Shown piece after piece: positions 7,500 through 18,523 of a stretch of DNA of 64,000 bases. The DNA lies in assembly GCA_023425645.1 (NCBI GenBank), contig JAFACG010000005.1, positions 1 through 64,000 of the forward strand, written 5' to 3'. Source of the DNA: Pseudomonadota bacterium (GTDB lineage: Bacteria > Pseudomonadota > Gammaproteobacteria > Burkholderiales > Burkholderiaceae_B). How positions within the stretch are numbered: position 1 is the first letter of the stretch; every line of letters begins with the position of its first letter. The notes under the pieces were generated by a model. The model was not told the DNA's origin. It saw only the letters and a program-made list of their open reading frames with translations, and made no database searches. Position numbers and translations under genes: made by a program.

Positions 7500-10452
7500 A
7501 TGCAGATTCTCGACCAGTTCTTCATCAGCGCCGACCAGACGGCTCCCTTCCTGATCGGCACATACAACAGCGGGCTGGTCATCCTGTCCTTGCTGGTCGC
7601 CATCTTTTCCTCCGGCATGGCGCTGCAGACCGCGCACATCGCCCGCATGGCAGACCTGCGCCTGTACCGCCAGGTCGCCATCGGCACCGGCGCCATCGCA
7701 CTGGGCGGCGGCATCTGGACCATGCACTTCATCGGCATGCTGGCCTTCGAGCTGTGCACCTCCATCCATTACGATCCGGCCATGACCATCCTGTCCGTGG
7801 TCCCCAGCGTCGCCGCCTCCTGGGTGGCGCTGCAGATCCTCTCCCAGGCCAGGGTGCTGCGTTCGCACCTGGTCCTGGGCGGCGTGCTGGTGGGCCTGGG
7901 CATCGGCGCCATGCACTACAGCGGCATGGCCGCCATGCGCATGGCGCCCGCCTTGCGCTACGAGCCGGTCACCTTCCTGGTATCCATCCTGGTGGCCGTG
8001 GCGCTGGCCATCCTGGCCCTGTGGATACGCTTTCGCCTGCACCGCACGGGCCTGACGCTGCTGCAGCGCATCGTCATCAGCGGCATCGTGATGGGCCTGG
8101 CCATCTCGGGCATGCACTACACCGGCATGGCGGCCGCGCGCTTCATCGGCGACGCCTCCCAGCCGGACAGCATGATCATGTTCAACAGCACCTTCGCCTC
8201 GCTGGCGCTGTCCACCTTCACCATCACCGTGACGGTGCTGGTCACGGCCGCCAACGGCCTGCTGCGCTATCGCCAGCTCTTCCTGAAGATGGAGGAGAGC
8301 GAATCGCGCATCCGCGCCATCGTGGACACGGCGGTGGACGGCATCATCACCATAGACAGCAAGGGCACCATCCAGGACTTCAATACCTCGGCCGAGCGCC
8401 TGTTCGGCTGGAAAGCAGGCGAAGTGCTGGGGCGCAACATCAATATCCTGATGCCCGAGCCGGACCGCTCGCGCCATGACGGCTACCTGGCCAACTATCT
8501 GCGCACCGGCGATCCCAAGATCATCGGCGTGGGTCGCGACGTGACCGGTCTGCGCAAGGACGGCAGCCTGATGCCCATGCGGCTGGCCGTGGGCAAGGTG
8601 CTCCAGCCGGGCGAGCCGCTGTTCGTGGGCTTTGTCTCCGACATGAGCGACTACAAGGCCATGGCCATGTCGCTGCGCGAGACGGCCGAGCGCGCCGAGC
8701 AGGCGGCCCAGGCCAAGACCGCCTTCCTGGCCAACATGAGCCATGAGATCCGCACGCCGCTGAACGCCATCATCGGCTTTACCGAACTGCTGCTGCGCGG
8801 CCAGCTCAACCCCCAGCAGAACAAGCACCTGTCCATCGTGCGCAACTCCGCCCGCTCGCTGCTGAGTCTGCTCAACGACATTCTGGACACCACCAAGCTG
8901 GAACGGGGTTCGGTCGAGCTGGAGAAGATCGACTTCTCGCTGAAAGATCTGTGCAGCCAGGTCGTGGCCTCGCTGCGGCTGGCGGCCGAGGCCAAGCACC
9001 TGGAGCTGCGCCTGAATTACGCGCCCGAACTGCAGGACCACTACCGGGGCGATCCGCTGCGCATCCAGCAAGTGCTGAACAACCTGATCGGCAATGCCGT
9101 CAAGTTCACCGAGAGCGGCTCGGTGCGGGTCGATGTGGAAAGCGGGCGCAACAGCGTGGTGATGCGCGTCAGCGACACCGGCATCGGCATGACGCCCGAG
9201 CAGCTGCGCCATGTCTTCGCCCCCTTCGCACAGGCCGACGTGTCCATCAGCCGCCGCTTTGGCGGAACCGGCCTGGGCGTGACCATCTCCCGCCAGCTGG
9301 TCGAGCTGATGGGGGGCGAGCTGGACGTGCGCAGCACGCCGGGCCAGGGCAGCGTATTCCAGGTGACCGTGCCGCTGGAGCCCGGCGCAGCGCCAGCCGA
9401 AATGCCCGACGACGGGAAGATGCCCCACCTGCCGCCCTTGCGCGTCCTGGTGGCCGATGACGTCGCCCTGAACCAGGAACTGCTGACCCTGGCCCTGGAG
9501 CAGCACAGCCATACCGTGGTGGTGGCCGGAAACGGCCATGAGGCCCTGGAGCGCTTGCAGGACGAGCATTTCGACCTGGCCCTGGTGGATGTGCACATGC
9601 CCGACATGGACGGGCTGGAGACCGCGCGCCGCTGGCGCGAGCAAGAACGCCGCGAAGGCCGCAAGCCCCTGCCGCTGATCGCCCTGACCGCCAGCGTCAT
9701 GGAGTCGGACCGCCGCGCCGCCCGCGAGGCCGGCATGAACGGCTTCGCCACCAAGCCCCTGGATCTGTCGCGCCTGTTCCAGGAAATCGCCCTGGTCCTG
9801 GGGCTGGATCCTTCCCAGCCCGACAAGCAGGTCCCGCGGCCGGCCGATCCGCAGCTGATAGACTGGGACGCGGGCGTGCGCCTGTGGGGATCGCACGAGC
9901 GCCTGCGGCGCGCCATCCTGAGCTTCCTGTCCGATCTGGCCACTCGCTATCCCTTGAGCGAGGCCAGCCATGAGCAGCCCAACTGGGAAATCATGCTCAG
10001 CAGCCTGCACGGCATCCGCGGCACGGCCGCCAACCTGGGGCTGACGCCGGTCGCCAAGCTGGCCGGCGAACTGGAGGACAAGATCCGCCGCGGCGAGACC
10101 CGCCATACGCGCGACCGCATCTACCGCCTGCAGGACCTGCTCAACAGCGTGGCCATGGAACTGAACCAGGACAGCCGCCCCGCCACCGCGTCCGAACAGC
10201 CCGGCGCCGCCGCCCTGCAACCGGCCCAGGCGCTGGCGCACATGCGCCGGCTGCAGGACAGCGTCAGCCGCAGCGAACTGGACGAAGAGGCCTTTCAGGC
10301 CGTCTGCCGCCATCTGGAAGGCCAGGGCCAGATCACCACCTTGTCCAGCCTGAACAAAGCCATCGACGCCTTCGACTTTGAACAGGCCAATTCCATACTG
10401 GCCGGCCTGATCGCCGAGCTGAACGCAACCCTGGCTTCCGATAAACCGCGAC

Positions 10453-10460
<8 letters not shown>
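7500..10460 (+). CDS. MHYT-PAS hybrid sensor histidine kinase with receiver and HPt domains
   Basis: A large membrane-bound phosphorelay kinase of 986 residues. Residues 1-250 form an MHYT sensor with three motifs (MHFIGM, MHYSGM, MHYTGM) in transmembrane helices, a domain proposed to bind copper and sense O2, CO or NO. A PAS domain follows at about 270-390 with a FixL-like core: H326 matches the heme-ligating His200 and R346 the distal Arg220 of Bradyrhizobium FixL, set in GDPKIIGVGR. Then come HisKA (H415 in FLANMSHEIRTPLNAI), HATPase with N, G1 and G2 boxes (IGNAVKF, DTGIGM, GGTGLG), a receiver (D697) and an HPt (H837 in LHGIRGTAANLG). The last 8 bp overlap the HD-GYP gene, so the two proteins very likely work together. 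Confidence 0.9.
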
Positions 10461-11462
<1,002 letters not shown>

Positions 11463-11466
<4 letters not shown>

Positions 11467-13121
11467 CCGGCGCGGCGCTGCAGCCGCAGGGCCGCGAGCA
11501 TCAGGCCCAGGCTGGCCGCCATCGCCACGCAGGCCATGGCCATGCCCTGGCCGATGGAGCCCTGCTCGAACTGGCGCCAGATATAGATGGACACCGTGCT
11601 GACGCCAGCCGGCGCCAGCAGCAGCGAAGTCACCAGCTCTCGGGAGGAGACGGCGAACACCATCAGCATCGCCGCCAGCACGCTGGGCCAGATCTGCGGC
11701 AACGTGATGCGCCAGAAGGCCTGCATGCCGCTGGCGCCATGGACCCGGGCGGCCGCCGCCAGCGAAGGCGACATCTGGCGCAGCGCCGCGCCCGCATAGC
11801 GCACCGGATAGGGCAGCAGCAGGCAGGAATAGGACAAGACCAGGATGAAGAGGGTGCCATAGGGCGTCAGGGGCCAGAAAGCCTGGTTCCAGGCCAGGAT
11901 CAGTCCCACCCCCACCACGATGCCGGGAATGGCCGCAGGCATCAGCGACAGCCCGTCCAGAAAACCCGCCAGGCGGGTGCGCGCGTTCTGCGCATGGCAG
12001 GCCGCCGCCACGCCCAGCAAGGCGGTCAGGCAGGCCGTGGCCAACGCCAGGCCCATGCTGGAGCCCAGGGACTGGAGCGCGCCGTCGCCCCCCTGCAACA
12101 AGGCCCGGAAATGATCCAGCCCCAGATTGCCCCAGGCCACGCCGCCCGACACCGTGCGGCTCAGGGCGCCCAGAAGCAAGGCCGCCAGGGGCATGCCCAC
12201 TGCCGACAGGGCTGTCAATGCGAAGACGAGCAGCACGGGCCAGCGCCACAATCCCAGGCGCGCCGGCGCGCTGGCCACGGGACGGCCGAGCTGGGTTTCA
12301 AACTGACGGCCCGCCAGCACGGCGCGCTGCACCGCGTAGACCGTCAGGGTCAGCAGCATCAGGATCAGGGACAGCATGGCGGCTCCCGACAGGTCCACGG
12401 GCCAATCCGACAGGCGGCGTTCGATGGCCACGGTCAGCAGGCTGAGCCCGGCCTGGGTTCCCAGCGCCGCCGGCACGCCATATTCCTCGATGGACAAGGT
12501 GAAAGCCAGCAGCAGGCTGGCCAGAATGGCGGGCAAGGCCAGCGGCAGGATGACGCGGGCGAACGCCTGGGCGGGCGAGGCGCCGCACACCCTGGCGACC
12601 CGTCCCAGGTAGCGGCCGCCGCCGGCCATGCTGCGCGACACGGCGAAATACACGACCGGGAAAGTGTTCAGGCTCATCACCAGCGCCACGCCCCAGGGCG
12701 AGAACAGCCAGGCCGAGCCGTCCCAGCCCAGGACCTGGTGCACGTAGCCCCGGCTCTGCAGCGCCAGCGTCCAGGACAGCGCGCAGATGTAGGGCGGCAG
12801 AAGAAACGGGATCAGGAAAAGCAGGTCCCAGAATCTGGCGCCGGGTAACGCGAACAGCGCGCGCGCCGCGCCCAGCGGGATGCCGATGGCGGCGCTGATC
12901 GCCGCGACCGTCAAGCCCAGCGCCAGGGTGTCGCCGGCCAGTCCCCAGACCTCCGGCAGGGCCAATTGGCGCGCCAGCCCTTGGAAAGCTTGTGTGAACG
13001 AGCCCTGGTGCCACTGCGGGAACACCGCCTGCAGCACGATCATGGCCACGGGCAGCCCGACCAGCAGCAACAGCGCGCCCGCGGTGGCGGACGACCCCCA
13101 TCGTTGTCGAATCATCATCAT
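11463..13121 (-). CDS. ABC transporter permease, fused two-unit FbpB/PhnU-type
   Basis: An inner-membrane permease of 552 residues with about 12 helices, built from two copies of the binding-protein-dependent permease domain. Each half has an EAA-type loop (RVCGASPAQAFARVILPLALP and VHGASGMQAFWRITLPQIWP), the contact site for the ATPase. Duplicated permeases of this kind serve ferric iron, thiamine, 2-aminoethylphosphonate or putrescine-like importers. It is the last gene of the operon ATPase - receptor - permease, and it overlaps the convergent HD-GYP gene by 4 bp. Confidence 0.88.
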
Positions 13122-13160
13122 GGCGAGACGGCGCGGCCGTGCGGGCCGCGCCCTATGCGG

Positions 13161-14123
13161 TCAGTAGCGGTTGAACAGCTGGTTGAAGCGCTGCAGCAGC
13201 TCCTGGCGCTCGCTGGCGCCGGCCTGCACGTCCAGGATGCGGATGTCGGCCAGCAGGGGCCGCTGCGCCGCCACGCCGGTGCGCGCGGGCATGAGCCAGG
13301 CCTGGCCCACGGCCTGCTGCGCCGGGACCGAGAGAAGGAAGCGGGCGAAACGCTGGGCCAGCTCGGGCTGCCGGCTGGATTTCATCACCATGATGGGCCG
13401 CGGCGCGATCACCGTGCCCGACTGCGGAAAGATGACCTGGACGGCTTCGCCCTTGGCCGCCGCCGCGTAACTGACATAATCCACGGCGCCGAACACCACC
13501 GCGCGCGCACCCTGCAGCACGGGAGCCAAAGCCTGGGCATTGGGGCCGGAAATCGTCATGCCCTGCTCCTTCAGGCCGGCCAGAAAGGCCCAGAACTCCT
13601 CGCCCCTGGCGGCCTGCAGGCCCAGCAGCAAGTCCAGCGTGGCCCCCGAAAGCGCCGGGTCCGGCATGGTGACGCGATCGCGGTACTCGGGCCTGAGCAG
13701 ATCGGCCCAGTCCTGCGGGGCCGGCGTGCCCGAGGCCGGGTTCCACACCATGCCCAGCGCGGAGACGCCCTGGGCCACGTAATTGGGCTGCTTCAGGAAG
13801 GCGGGCACCTGGCCGTCCGCCTCGCCGGTCTCCAGGGGCGCGAGCAATCCGCGCGCATCCAGTTCGGCGGCGCTGTCCCACGACGCGGAAATCACCACAT
13901 CGGCGCGCGGATTGGCCGACTCGGCCTCGACGCGCGCCATGACCTTGCCGGTGGTGGCCTGGAACACATCCACTTTCACGCCCTCGCTGCGTTCGAAATC
14001 GGCGGCCAGCTGCTTGATGAGCGTGCCGGGGCCGGCGGAATACACCGTCAGGGTCTGGGCGGACGGGGAGGCGGAAAACATCATGGAACTCGTCAGGAAA
14101 GAAAACAAAGCAGTACGCAGCAT
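13161..14123 (-). CDS. ABC transporter periplasmic substrate-binding protein (iron/2-aminoethylphosphonate type)
   Basis: A 320-residue receptor with a signal peptide (residues 1-23, ending SASPSAQ), then LTVYSAGPGTLIKQLAADFE, the standard opening of the FbpA/thiamine/AEP class. The adjacent-tyrosine iron-binding pair of FbpA is not evident; the equivalent region reads AVDYVSYAAAAKGEAVQVIF followed by PQSGTVIAPRPIMVMK. This makes a ferric-iron role uncertain and leaves an organic anion or phosphonate possible. The ATG at 14121-14123 starts 1 bp after the stop of the ATPase gene, a coupled arrangement. Confidence 0.82.
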   Translation of the reverse strand: MLRTALFSFLTSSMMFSASPSAQTLTVYSAGPGTLIKQLAADFERSEGVKVDVFQATTGKVMARVEAESANPRADVVISASWDSAAELDARGLLAPLETGEADGQVPAFLKQPNYVAQGVSALGMVWNPASGTPAPQDWADLLRPEYRDRVTMPDPALSGATLDLLLGLQAARGEEFWAFLAGLKEQGMTISGPNAQALAPVLQGARAVVFGAVDYVSYAAAAKGEAVQVIFPQSGTVIAPRPIMVMKSSRQPELAQRFARFLLSVPAQQAVGQAWLMPARTGVAAQRPLLADIRILDVQAGASERQELLQRFNQLFNRY

Positions 14124-14124
14124 A

Positions 14125-14895
14125 TCAGTGAACCTTGAAGTCGGGATTGGGGACGATGTCCAGCAGACGACCGGATTGCAGGCGCGCGATGCGATGCGCC
14201 AGTCGGCCGGCCTCCTGGACATCATGGGTGACATACACCGCCGTGGTGTTCATCTGGCGCAGCAAGGCGGCGATTTCCCCGCACAGGGTCTCGCGCAGCT
14301 CGCGGTCCAGGTTGGACAGGGGCTCGTCAAACAGCAACAGGCGCGGCCGGGCCACCAGGGCGCGGGCCAGGGACACGCGCTGCTGCTGTCCGCCGGACAG
14401 CTGGAAGGGGCGGCGCGGCCCGAAACCGGCCAGGCCCACGCGCTCCAGCGCCCACTCCACGCGCTCGCGGCGCAGTGCGGGCTCCAGCCCGCGCATGCGC
14501 AGCGGAAAGCCCACGTTGTCGGCCACCGACAGGTGCGGCCACAAGGCGTAGTCCTGAAACACCATGCCCAGGTCGCGACGCTCGGGCGGCACGAACACGT
14601 GCGGACCGTTGAACTGGCGCGCGCCCAGCCGCACGCTGCCCGAATGCGGCTGAATCAGGCCGGCCAGCACCTTGAGCAGCGTGCTCTTGCCGCAGCCCGA
14701 CGGTCCCAGCAGCGCCAGCACCTGGCCGGCGGGCACCTCCAGGCTGATGCCGTCGAGCACGGGCTGGGCGCCGTAGCGATAAACGATGCGGTCCAGGGAA
14801 AGCGGACAGGCCGGCGGAACGTCAGGCGCGCAGGCGGAGTCCGGAGGATGGGCGTGCGCAGGCGCGCGCCGCCGCAGGCGGGAAAGCAATGACAT
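14125..14895 (-). CDS. ABC transporter ATP-binding protein (FbpC/PotA-like)
   Basis: A 256-residue cytoplasmic ATPase that powers the importer encoded by the following two genes. Walker A is GPSGCGKST, the signature is LSGGQQQRVSLARAL, Walker B is LLLFDEPLSNLD and the H-loop is VTHD. A proline-rich N-terminus of about 30 residues precedes the first strand, and the C-terminal regulatory TOBE domain found in PotA/FbpC is absent. AGAGGAG lies 9 nt before the ATG at 14895. This is the first gene of the operon and is divergent from an XRE-cupin regulator. Confidence 0.92.
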   Translation of the reverse strand: MSLLSRLRRRAPAHAHPPDSACAPDVPPACPLSLDRIVYRYGAQPVLDGISLEVPAGQVLALLGPSGCGKSTLLKVLAGLIQPHSGSVRLGARQFNGPHVFVPPERRDLGMVFQDYALWPHLSVADNVGFPLRMRGLEPALRRERVEWALERVGLAGFGPRRPFQLSGGQQQRVSLARALVARPRLLLFDEPLSNLDRELRETLCGEIAALLRQMNTTAVYVTHDVQEAGRLAHRIARLQSGRLLDIVPNPDFKVH

Positions 14896-15022
14896 GCAGT
14901 AAGCTCCTCTTTGGGATTCGATCAGCCCCTGCAGTCTAGGCAGCGCACATGACAGCCTGATGACCATGCGCCCGGACGGCCATGGCTTACAATGCAGGCT
15001 TTGCCACCTCCCCTTCCCCGTC

Positions 15023-15553
15023 ATGGCCGCCCTGCGTATCCGTGAACTGCGACAGCACAAGAAACTCTCCCTGCGCAAGCTGGCCGAACTCGCCCAGGTG
15101 TCCCCGGGTCTGATCAGCCAGGTCGAGCGCGGCCTGACCCAGCCCAGCCTGGATACGCTGCGCCAGATCGCGCGCGCCCTGGACACGCCTCTTTTTTCGC
15201 TGCTGGAAGACAATCTGGAACGGGTGGCCGTGGTGCGCGAGCACGAGCGCATGACGCTGCATTCGGCCTCGGGCGTGCAGTACCGACGCATCTCTCCCGG
15301 TTTCGGCAAGATCGAGATGCTGGAGGGTTTTCTGCCGCCCGGCGGCGCCTCCGTGGGAGAACGCTGGAGTCACCCGGCCGAAGAATGCGTGGTCGTCACG
15401 CAAGGCCGACTGATGGTGGATGTGGATGGGCACATCCACTGCCTGGAAACGGGCGACAGCTGCTATTTCGACTCCAGCCTGCCGCACGCCTATCGCAATC
15501 CTTATGACCAGGACGTGCGCTTCATCGTCGCCATCACCCCGCCCAGCTACTGA
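15023..15553 (+). CDS. XRE-family transcriptional regulator with C-terminal cupin domain
   Basis: A cytoplasmic regulator of 176 residues. The helix-turn-helix lies at about 3-60 (LSLRKLAELAQVSPGLISQV, then ERGLTQPSLDTLRQIARAL) and a single-barrel cupin at about 95-170 (GERWSHPAEECVVVTQGRL, DSCYFDSSLPHAYRNP). Such regulators bind a small ligand in the cupin to control neighbouring catabolic or transport genes. It is divergent from the ABC importer, which is its most likely target, and overlaps the end of the convergent SRPBCC gene. The ATG at 15023 was preferred to an ATG at 14960 because homologues start just before RIRELR. Confidence 0.88.
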   Translation: MAALRIRELRQHKKLSLRKLAELAQVSPGLISQVERGLTQPSLDTLRQIARALDTPLFSLLEDNLERVAVVREHERMTLHSASGVQYRRISPGFGKIEMLEGFLPPGGASVGERWSHPAEECVVVTQGRLMVDVDGHIHCLETGDSCYFDSSLPHAYRNPYDQDVRFIVAITPPSY

Positions 15554-15990
15554 GCCCGGCGCCGCCAGCCGCTGTGCAGCTGGGCCTGGATCAGGTCCAG
15601 CTCCGTTTCGTGGCAGCGCTGCAGGCGCTGCCAGCGGGCCTCGTCCATGCCGGCCGTGCGCGTGGCCATCATCACCAGCACGCAGGCGCTCTCATCGATG
15701 GGCTGCACCCAGGCGCTGATGCGCGGGCTGCGCTCGGCGGCGCCGCCCACCCAATAGCGCAGCAGCCCCTGCTCGCGCAGGACCTCCACGCTGACGTGGG
15801 TCTGCCCGCCATCGAACAGGGATGTGCCCGCCACCACGCCCTCGCCCGCCGGCCGGGTGTCGAAACACCCCAGCGACCATTGCCCCAGAAGGCTCAGGTC
15901 AGCCATGAAATCAAGAACCTCGGCCGCCGGCCGCTCGATGCGGCGGCTGGCCTGGTGCGCCCAGCTCATTTCCATGTCCGCTCCCTGCAT
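15547..15990 (-). CDS. SRPBCC (START/polyketide cyclase-like) family protein
   Basis: A 147-residue cytosolic protein with the SRPBCC pattern: an opening strand (SWAHQASRRIERPAAEVLDF), a helix and WSLGCF, antiparallel strands, and a long C-terminal helix (RWQRLQRCHETELDLIQAQL). Proteins of this fold bind hydrophobic ligands or act as cyclases or aromatases; the ligand here is unknown. The start codon overlaps the aminotransferase stop (TGATG), so it is translationally coupled and belongs to the same pathway. Confidence 0.7.
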   Translation of the reverse strand: MQGADMEMSWAHQASRRIERPAAEVLDFMADLSLLGQWSLGCFDTRPAGEGVVAGTSLFDGGQTHVSVEVLREQGLLRYWVGGAAERSPRISAWVQPIDESACVLVMMATRTAGMDEARWQRLQRCHETELDLIQAQLHSGWRRRAQ

Positions 15991-17102
15991 CACCAGCCCG
16001 CCTGCAGCGTATCGCACAGACGCAGCACATCGGCCTCCTCGCAGACATTGCCCGGCGACAGGCGCAGCACCGCATCGCGATGATCGCAATACAGCTCCTG
16101 CTCGCGCAGCGCATCCACCAGCGCCTTGGCGCGCGCCGCGCTGCTCGCCCGCAGCATCACGCTGCCGCCGCGCTCCTGCACGGGCAAGGGCGTGAGCACC
16201 GGCCAGCCTTGACGCGCCGCGCGCTCCAGGATCAGGGCCGTGAGCGCCTGGTTCTGTTCCCAGAGGTTCTGCACGCCGGTCTCCAGCACGAAACGCATGC
16301 CCGGCAAGGATGCAATGCTGCCCAGCACCGACGGAGTCCCGTGGTCGAAGCGGCGCGCATCGGGCGCGTAACTGAACTGGTCCAGATTCCAGTTGAAGGG
16401 ATTGTCCTGGCTGAACCAGCCCCGGAACTCCGGTTCGCACTGCTCGATCAGGTCAGGGCGCACATGCAGCAGGCTGGCTCCGGACACCCCGCACACCCAC
16501 TTGAGCGAGGCCGACAAGGTGAAGGCCACCCCTTCGTGCAGCTGGAACGGCACCAGGCCGGCCGCCTGCGTCAGATCCAGCGCCATCAGGCTGCCGTGTT
16601 CACGTGCGCACTGGGCCATCCGGTCCACGTCCACCCGGTGCGACGACGTGGAGCTGACCCAGGTCACCAGCGCCAGCCCGACGCTGTCGTCCCAGGCGCG
16701 GATGAAGTCATCGTCGGTCACATAGGACAGGCCCTGGCTGAGCGGCACGGTGCGCAGCGTGAAGCCCAGGCGCTGCGCGAGCTTCTGCAGCAGAAAGTGC
16801 AGGCTGGGAAAGCAGTCGCCCGCCACCAGCAAGGTGCGGCCGCGCAGGACATGGGATGGCAAGGCGCCCAGGATGCTGTACAGCCCGCCGGTGACATTCT
16901 CGCTCAGGGCGATGTCCTGGGCGCGCCCGCCGATCAACTGCGCCCAGCCCTCGATGAAGGCTTGCTTGCGGCCCAGCGCATAGCCCCACTGGCTGTCGTC
17001 CAGCGCGGACCAGACTTGAGAAAATTCAGCCAGCTCGGCCTGCATGCGGGCCTGCTTGCCTTCGAACATGCCGATGGAGTGATAGAGAAAATAGCCTGAC
17101 AT
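15990..17102 (-). CDS. Class V-fold PLP enzyme, kynureninase-like
   Basis: A cytoplasmic fold-type I PLP enzyme of 370 residues. The probable Schiff-base lysine is K201 (TLSASLKWVCG) and the cofactor-binding Asp is D176 (LMALDLTQAAG). The N-terminal region (SIGMFEGKQARM) and the C-terminal small domain with LRLSPGNVCEEADVLRLCDTL resemble kynureninase and cysteine-desulfurase-type proteins. The kynurenine pathway partners kynA and kynB are not nearby, so the true substrate may be another beta-keto or beta-substituted amino acid. It sits in an operon with an MFS importer and an SRPBCC protein. Confidence 0.72.
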   Translation of the reverse strand: MSGYFLYHSIGMFEGKQARMQAELAEFSQVWSALDDSQWGYALGRKQAFIEGWAQLIGGRAQDIALSENVTGGLYSILGALPSHVLRGRTLLVAGDCFPSLHFLLQKLAQRLGFTLRTVPLSQGLSYVTDDDFIRAWDDSVGLALVTWVSSTSSHRVDVDRMAQCAREHGSLMALDLTQAAGLVPFQLHEGVAFTLSASLKWVCGVSGASLLHVRPDLIEQCEPEFRGWFSQDNPFNWNLDQFSYAPDARRFDHGTPSVLGSIASLPGMRFVLETGVQNLWEQNQALTALILERAARQGWPVLTPLPVQERGGSVMLRASSAARAKALVDALREQELYCDHRDAVLRLSPGNVCEEADVLRLCDTLQAGW

Positions 17103-17123
17103 TGCTTGTGGTTTCCTTGTGAA

Positions 17124-18422
17124 TCAATCCGCCAGCCTGCGGCCGGACGTTTCCTGTACGCCGGCCAGCGCCGCCACGCCCACCAGCGCGGCCGCCATCA
17201 CATAGAAGGCGGGCGCCATGCTGGAGCCGGTCAGATTGGTCAGCCAGGAGGCGACGAAGGGCGCGGTGGCGCCGCCCAGGATGGTGGCGATATTGAAGCC
17301 CAGCGACACGCCGCTGTAGCGTACGCGCGTGGGGAACAGCTCGGCGTACAGCGGATAGCCCACGGACTGCACGATGATGAAAGGAACAATGGACACGGCC
17401 ACCGCTGCTGCCGCCACGGCGAAATTGCCCCAGGAAGCCACCCACATGGTCAGCGGCACCAGCACCAGATAGCCCAGCAGTCCCACGGTCAGCAGCGGTT
17501 TGCGTCCGAAGCGGTCGGACAGCCCGCCGGCCAGCGGCATCAGGAAGGCGGACACCAGCGTCACCAGCGAAACCAGCCAGAACACGGCCGAGGCGTCGTA
17601 CTTCAGGGTGCGGGTCAAATGCGTGCTCAGGTAGACCACGCCCACATAGCCGGCGGCATTCTGGGCGAAACCGATGGCGATCACCTGCGCCAGGGGACGG
17701 GCGTGCTCGCGCAGGATCACCGACATGGGAGAATGCTCGGGGCGGCGCTCCTTGAGCAGCTCCTGGAAGCGCGGCGAATCCTCGATGCGCGAACGCGCCC
17801 ACACGCACAGCAGGATCAGCGGCACGGACAGCAGGAACGGAATGCGCCAGGCCCACTCCTGCATGGCCTGCTTGCCAAAGACCGTGCTGACCAGCCCGGC
17901 CACGCCGGTGGCCAGCGACAGTCCCAGCGTGGCGGCGGCCGGATTGAAGGCGCCGAAGAAGCCGCGCCGGTTCGGCGGCGAACACTCTGCGACGTAGGTG
18001 GCCGCGCCGGTAATCTCCCCGCCGGCGAAAAAGCCCTGCAGCAGGCGGCACAACAGCAGCAGCGCCGGCGCCGCCAGTCCCAGGGTGGCGTAGGTGGGCA
18101 ACAGGCCCATCAGGGCGCTGGCCACGCCTATGCCCACAATGGTCACCATCAGAGCGGCCGTGCGGCCGTGACGGTCGCCGAACCAGCCAAAGAAGATGCC
18201 GCCCAGCGGCCGTGCCAGAAAGGCCCCGCCGAAGACGGCCAGCGTGGAGAGCAAGGCGGCGTTCTCGTTCTCGCCCACGAAGAACAGCATGCTCAGGGTC
18301 ACGGCCAGCACGCCGTACAACTGGAAATCGTAATACTCGATCATGGTGCCCAGGCCGGCGGCGCTGGCCGCGCGCCAGGGCGACACGCCCGGGGGCGCCG
18401 TGTTTGTCTGCTTGTCCTGCAT
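17124..18422 (-). CDS. MFS transporter, metabolite:H+ symporter family (ShiA/ProP/KgtP-like)
   Basis: A 12-helix inner-membrane carrier of 432 residues. Features of the metabolite:H+ symporter branch are seen: GTMIEYYDFQLYG in helix 1, FLARPLGGIFFGWFGDRHGR between helices 2 and 3, GFFAGGEITGAATYVAE in helix 4, and LSDRFGRKPLL in the second half. Members import dicarboxylates, shikimate, proline/betaine or aromatic acids. It is the first gene of the operon and begins 36 bp downstream of a strong palindrome, so it probably imports the substrate of the kynureninase-like enzyme. Confidence 0.88.
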   Translation of the reverse strand: MQDKQTNTAPPGVSPWRAASAAGLGTMIEYYDFQLYGVLAVTLSMLFFVGENENAALLSTLAVFGGAFLARPLGGIFFGWFGDRHGRTAALMVTIVGIGVASALMGLLPTYATLGLAAPALLLLCRLLQGFFAGGEITGAATYVAECSPPNRRGFFGAFNPAAATLGLSLATGVAGLVSTVFGKQAMQEWAWRIPFLLSVPLILLCVWARSRIEDSPRFQELLKERRPEHSPMSVILREHARPLAQVIAIGFAQNAAGYVGVVYLSTHLTRTLKYDASAVFWLVSLVTLVSAFLMPLAGGLSDRFGRKPLLTVGLLGYLVLVPLTMWVASWGNFAVAAAAVAVSIVPFIIVQSVGYPLYAELFPTRVRYSGVSLGFNIATILGGATAPFVASWLTNLTGSSMAPAFYVMAAALVGVAALAGVQETSGRRLAD

Positions 18423-18457
18423 GTCTCGTCCGTCCTATTGCGCGAGGTGCGCCCTAT

Positions 18458-18480
18458 TTTGTTTAGTATGGCTAAACAAA
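18458..18480. promoter_or_regulatory. Palindromic operator in the MFS/kynureninase-like operon promoter
   Basis: Perfect inverted repeat TTTGTTTAG-TATGG-CTAAACAAA with 9-bp arms and a 5-bp spacer, in an AT-rich island between the MFS start (18422) and the end of the mscS gene (18524). Dimension and position are those of a dimeric repressor site, for example GntR, LacI or TetR type. No regulator gene is adjacent. Confidence 0.65.
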
Positions 18481-18523
18481 TTATACGGACGAATATTTCA
18501 GCATTCAATCAGTGAGGCAACGA

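Noticed and set aside
13161..14123. Classification of the ABC importer as a ferric iron system (FbpABC)
   Set aside because: The paired tyrosines typical of FbpA were not found, so only the general transporter class is claimed.
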